8,137 bases of DNA from Paracoccaceae bacterium (GTDB taxonomy: Bacteria; Pseudomonadota; Alphaproteobacteria; Rhodobacterales; Rhodobacteraceae). This document shows, in pieces, positions 6,925 through 8,137 of the stretch (positions within the stretch are counted from its first letter, which is position 1; every line of letters begins with the position of its first letter). The DNA lies in the NCBI GenBank assembly GCA_026982255.1, contig JALSHL010000310.1, positions 1 through 8,137 of the forward strand, in the 5' to 3' direction. Below the pieces are notes generated by a model, which did no database searches, was not told the DNA's origin, and was given only the letters and a program-made list of their open reading frames with translations. The translations under genes were made by a program, and so were the position numbers.

Positions 6925-7865
6925 CACGCTTCCTCCTGTTTCGATTGCGCAAGCCGCAGTAGCATGATCGGGATCACCAGCAACACCAGCATGGCAATCG
7001 CCACTGCCGAGGCCACCGGCCAGTCGCGGTTGCTGAAGAACTCCGACCACAGCACCTTGCCAATCATCAGCGTGTCGGGGCCGCCCAGCAGTGCGGGAAT
7101 AACAAATTCGCCAATCGCCGGAATGAACACCAGCATCGAGCCGGCAACAATTCCAGGCAACGACAGCGGCAGCGTAATCCTGAAAAACGTCGTCACAGGA
7201 TTGGCGCCGAGGTCGGCCGAAGCCTCCAGCAGCGCATCATCCAGCTTCACCAGATTGGCATAGAGCGGCAGGATCATGAACGGCAGGTAAGTATAGACAA
7301 TCCCGATATAAACCGCGACGTCGGTCTGCATGATGATCAGCGGCTCGCTGATGATGCCGAACTTCAGCAAAATCGCGTTCAATATCCCCTTGGTCTTCAG
7401 AATTCCGATCCAGGCATAGACCCGCAACAGGAACGAGGTCCAGAACGGCAGCACGATCAGCAACAGCAATAGCGAGCGTTTCGGCTCGGGACTGCGCGCA
7501 ATGTAATAGGCCATCGGATAGCCGATCAGCAGGGCAAACACGGTCGAGAAAAACGCGATCCGGATCGAGGAAATATAGGCGTTGATATACAGGCTGTCCT
7601 GCCAGAGATAGGCATAATTCCCGAAAGTATAGCGGATATCCCAGCCCCCGTCCGGTCCGCGCACGAACAGCGGCGAATAGGGCGGTCGGGCAATCATCGG
7701 CTCGGCGACAGAGATTTTCAGCACCACCAGAAACGGAATCAGGAAAAACAGCAGCAGCCAGAGCGTCGGCACCGCAATCACCAGCCCGCGCCCGCTGAAC
7801 CCCAGCTTGCGCAGGACCGAGGCCGTCGCCCGCCAGAAACCGCTTCTCTGCACCGCTTCGGTCAT
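6924..7865 (-). CDS. potH: Polyamine ABC transporter permease (PotH-like)
   Basis: This is the first permease of the importer. It has 313 residues, about the size of E. coli PotH and longer than PotB. It has a cytoplasmic N-terminal tail of about 27 residues. The first membrane segment is at about 29-50, and a periplasmic loop follows at about 51-98 containing YTFGNYAYLWQD (79-90). Further segments lie at about 100-122, 131-152, 182-203, 237-258 and 283-303. The EAA loop is EASADLGANPVTTFFRITLPLSLPG, split here as EASADLGANP (214-223) and the FFRITLPLSLPG part (227-238). IGEFVIPALLGGPDT (251-265) is a hallmark of PotB/PotH. The ATG at 7865 overlaps the end of the ATPase gene by four bases (ATGA), and the gene overlaps potI by one base, so all three transporter genes appear translationally coupled. 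The size favours a PotFGHI-type over a PotABCD-type system. Confidence 0.93.
   Translation of the reverse strand: MTEAVQRSGFWRATASVLRKLGFSGRGLVIAVPTLWLLLFFLIPFLVVLKISVAEPMIARPPYSPLFVRGPDGGWDIRYTFGNYAYLWQDSLYINAYISSIRIAFFSTVFALLIGYPMAYYIARSPEPKRSLLLLLIVLPFWTSFLLRVYAWIGILKTKGILNAILLKFGIISEPLIIMQTDVAVYIGIVYTYLPFMILPLYANLVKLDDALLEASADLGANPVTTFFRITLPLSLPGIVAGSMLVFIPAIGEFVIPALLGGPDTLMIGKVLWSEFFSNRDWPVASAVAIAMLVLLVIPIMLLRLAQSKQEEA
6931..6937 (-). promoter_or_regulatory. Shine-Dalgarno site that fixes the potI start
   Basis: The minus strand reads AGGAGGA, 6 bases before the ATG at 6924, embedded in the Gln-Glu-Glu codons at the end of potH. This strong site, together with the TGATG overlap, fixes the potI start. 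Confidence 0.7.
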
Positions 7866-8137
7866 TTCACCAGCACCACGCCCGAGGCCGGATTCCAGCT
7901 CAGATACACGATCTCGTCCCAGCTGATCGGCGCATCCTCGTGCAGCAGGTTCGACTTGGTTACCCGCACAATCTTGCCGCTGCCCAGCTTCACGCGATAA
8001 ATCGACAGATTGCCGAGATAGGCCACCTCCTCCACCACACCCTTGACCACATTCGCCGCCCCTTCGGGCGCCTCGCGGCTCAAGGTTATCTGTTCCGGCC
8101 GGATCGCAACCCAGACACCCTGCCGTGCCTTCAACCC
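7862..8137 (-). CDS. potG: Polyamine ABC transporter ATP-binding protein, C-terminal TOBE region (PotG-like, truncated by window edge)
   Basis: Only the last 91 residues are in the window; the frame stays open through the edge, so the ATPase core (Walker A, signature, Walker B) lies outside. What remains is a TOBE-like regulatory domain. VWVAIRPEQITLS matches the common FVRPE-type segment of PotA/PotG/MalK-family ATPases, and EEVAYLGNLSIYRVKLGSG follows it. The tail ends EIVYLSWNPASGVVLVK, as is usual for polyamine ATPases with the YLSW/VWLSW motif. The ATPase powers transport by binding the EAA loops of the two permeases. Its stop codon overlaps the potH start as ATGA. A TTG codon at 8132-8134 could look like a start but is internal. 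PotA is the alternative name; the downstream PotH-sized permease favours PotG. Confidence 0.85.
   Translation of the reverse strand, partial: GLKARQGVWVAIRPEQITLSREAPEGAANVVKGVVEEVAYLGNLSIYRVKLGSGKIVRVTKSNLLHEDAPISWDEIVYLSWNPASGVVLVK

Noticed and set aside
6925..7050. A 42-codon N-terminal extension of potI
   Set aside because: It lies within the last membrane segment region of potH; the ATG at 6924 has a strong ribosome binding site and begins a normal permease N-terminus.
8132..8134. TTG as a start for a free-standing 90-residue protein at the window edge
   Set aside because: The frame continues open to the edge and the product is the C-terminal TOBE region of an ABC ATPase, so this is a partial gene.

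Overview
The window looks like chromosomal DNA from an alphaproteobacterium, most likely a Rhodobacterales (Roseobacter-type) species. This is inferred from the fairly high G+C, the dense same-strand gene packing, and a gene order (polyamine ABC transporter, agmatinase, PuuA-like ligase, PuuB-like oxidase) that I associate with that group. No rRNA or other marker gene is present to confirm it. All eight genes lie on the minus strand, so transcription runs from high to low coordinates.

Transcriptionally first (8137 down to 2489) is a tightly packed run of six genes: the 3' end of an ABC ATPase (potG-like, cut by the window edge), two polyamine-type permeases (potH, potI), an agmatinase-family ureohydrolase (speB), a glutamine-synthetase-fold gamma-glutamylamine ligase (puuA) and an FAD-dependent gamma-glutamylamine oxidase (puuB). 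Four of the five junctions are stop/start overlaps of 1 or 4 bases, and the fifth has a 10-base gap. This strongly suggests one coupled operon. Read as a pathway, the transporter would import an amine such as agmatine or putrescine. SpeB would convert agmatine to putrescine plus urea, PuuA would gamma-glutamylate putrescine, and PuuB would oxidise the product to gamma-glutamyl-aminobutyraldehyde. The later steps (PuuC-like dehydrogenase, PuuD-like hydrolase), a regulator and the periplasmic binding protein are not in the window.

A 203-base intergenic region (2286-2488) follows. It carries a near-consensus ribosome binding site for the next gene and a small imperfect dyad, but no convincing terminator or promoter. 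Then come oppA (657-2285), a complete periplasmic oligopeptide-binding protein, and oppB (1-553), the first permease of an oligopeptide ABC importer, truncated by the window edge. A 10-bp GC-rich stem-loop sits in the 103-base oppA-oppB gap, where it could favour the abundance of oppA over the permease genes.

Overall this is a nutrient-uptake and nitrogen-scavenging region built from known families. I found no mobile element, CRISPR array, RNA gene or clearly novel system. The points most worth checking are the joining of agmatinase to the gamma-glutamylation pathway, the substituted ammonium-site residues in PuuA, the oppA-oppB stem-loop, and the apparent lack of a terminator between the two transport operons.
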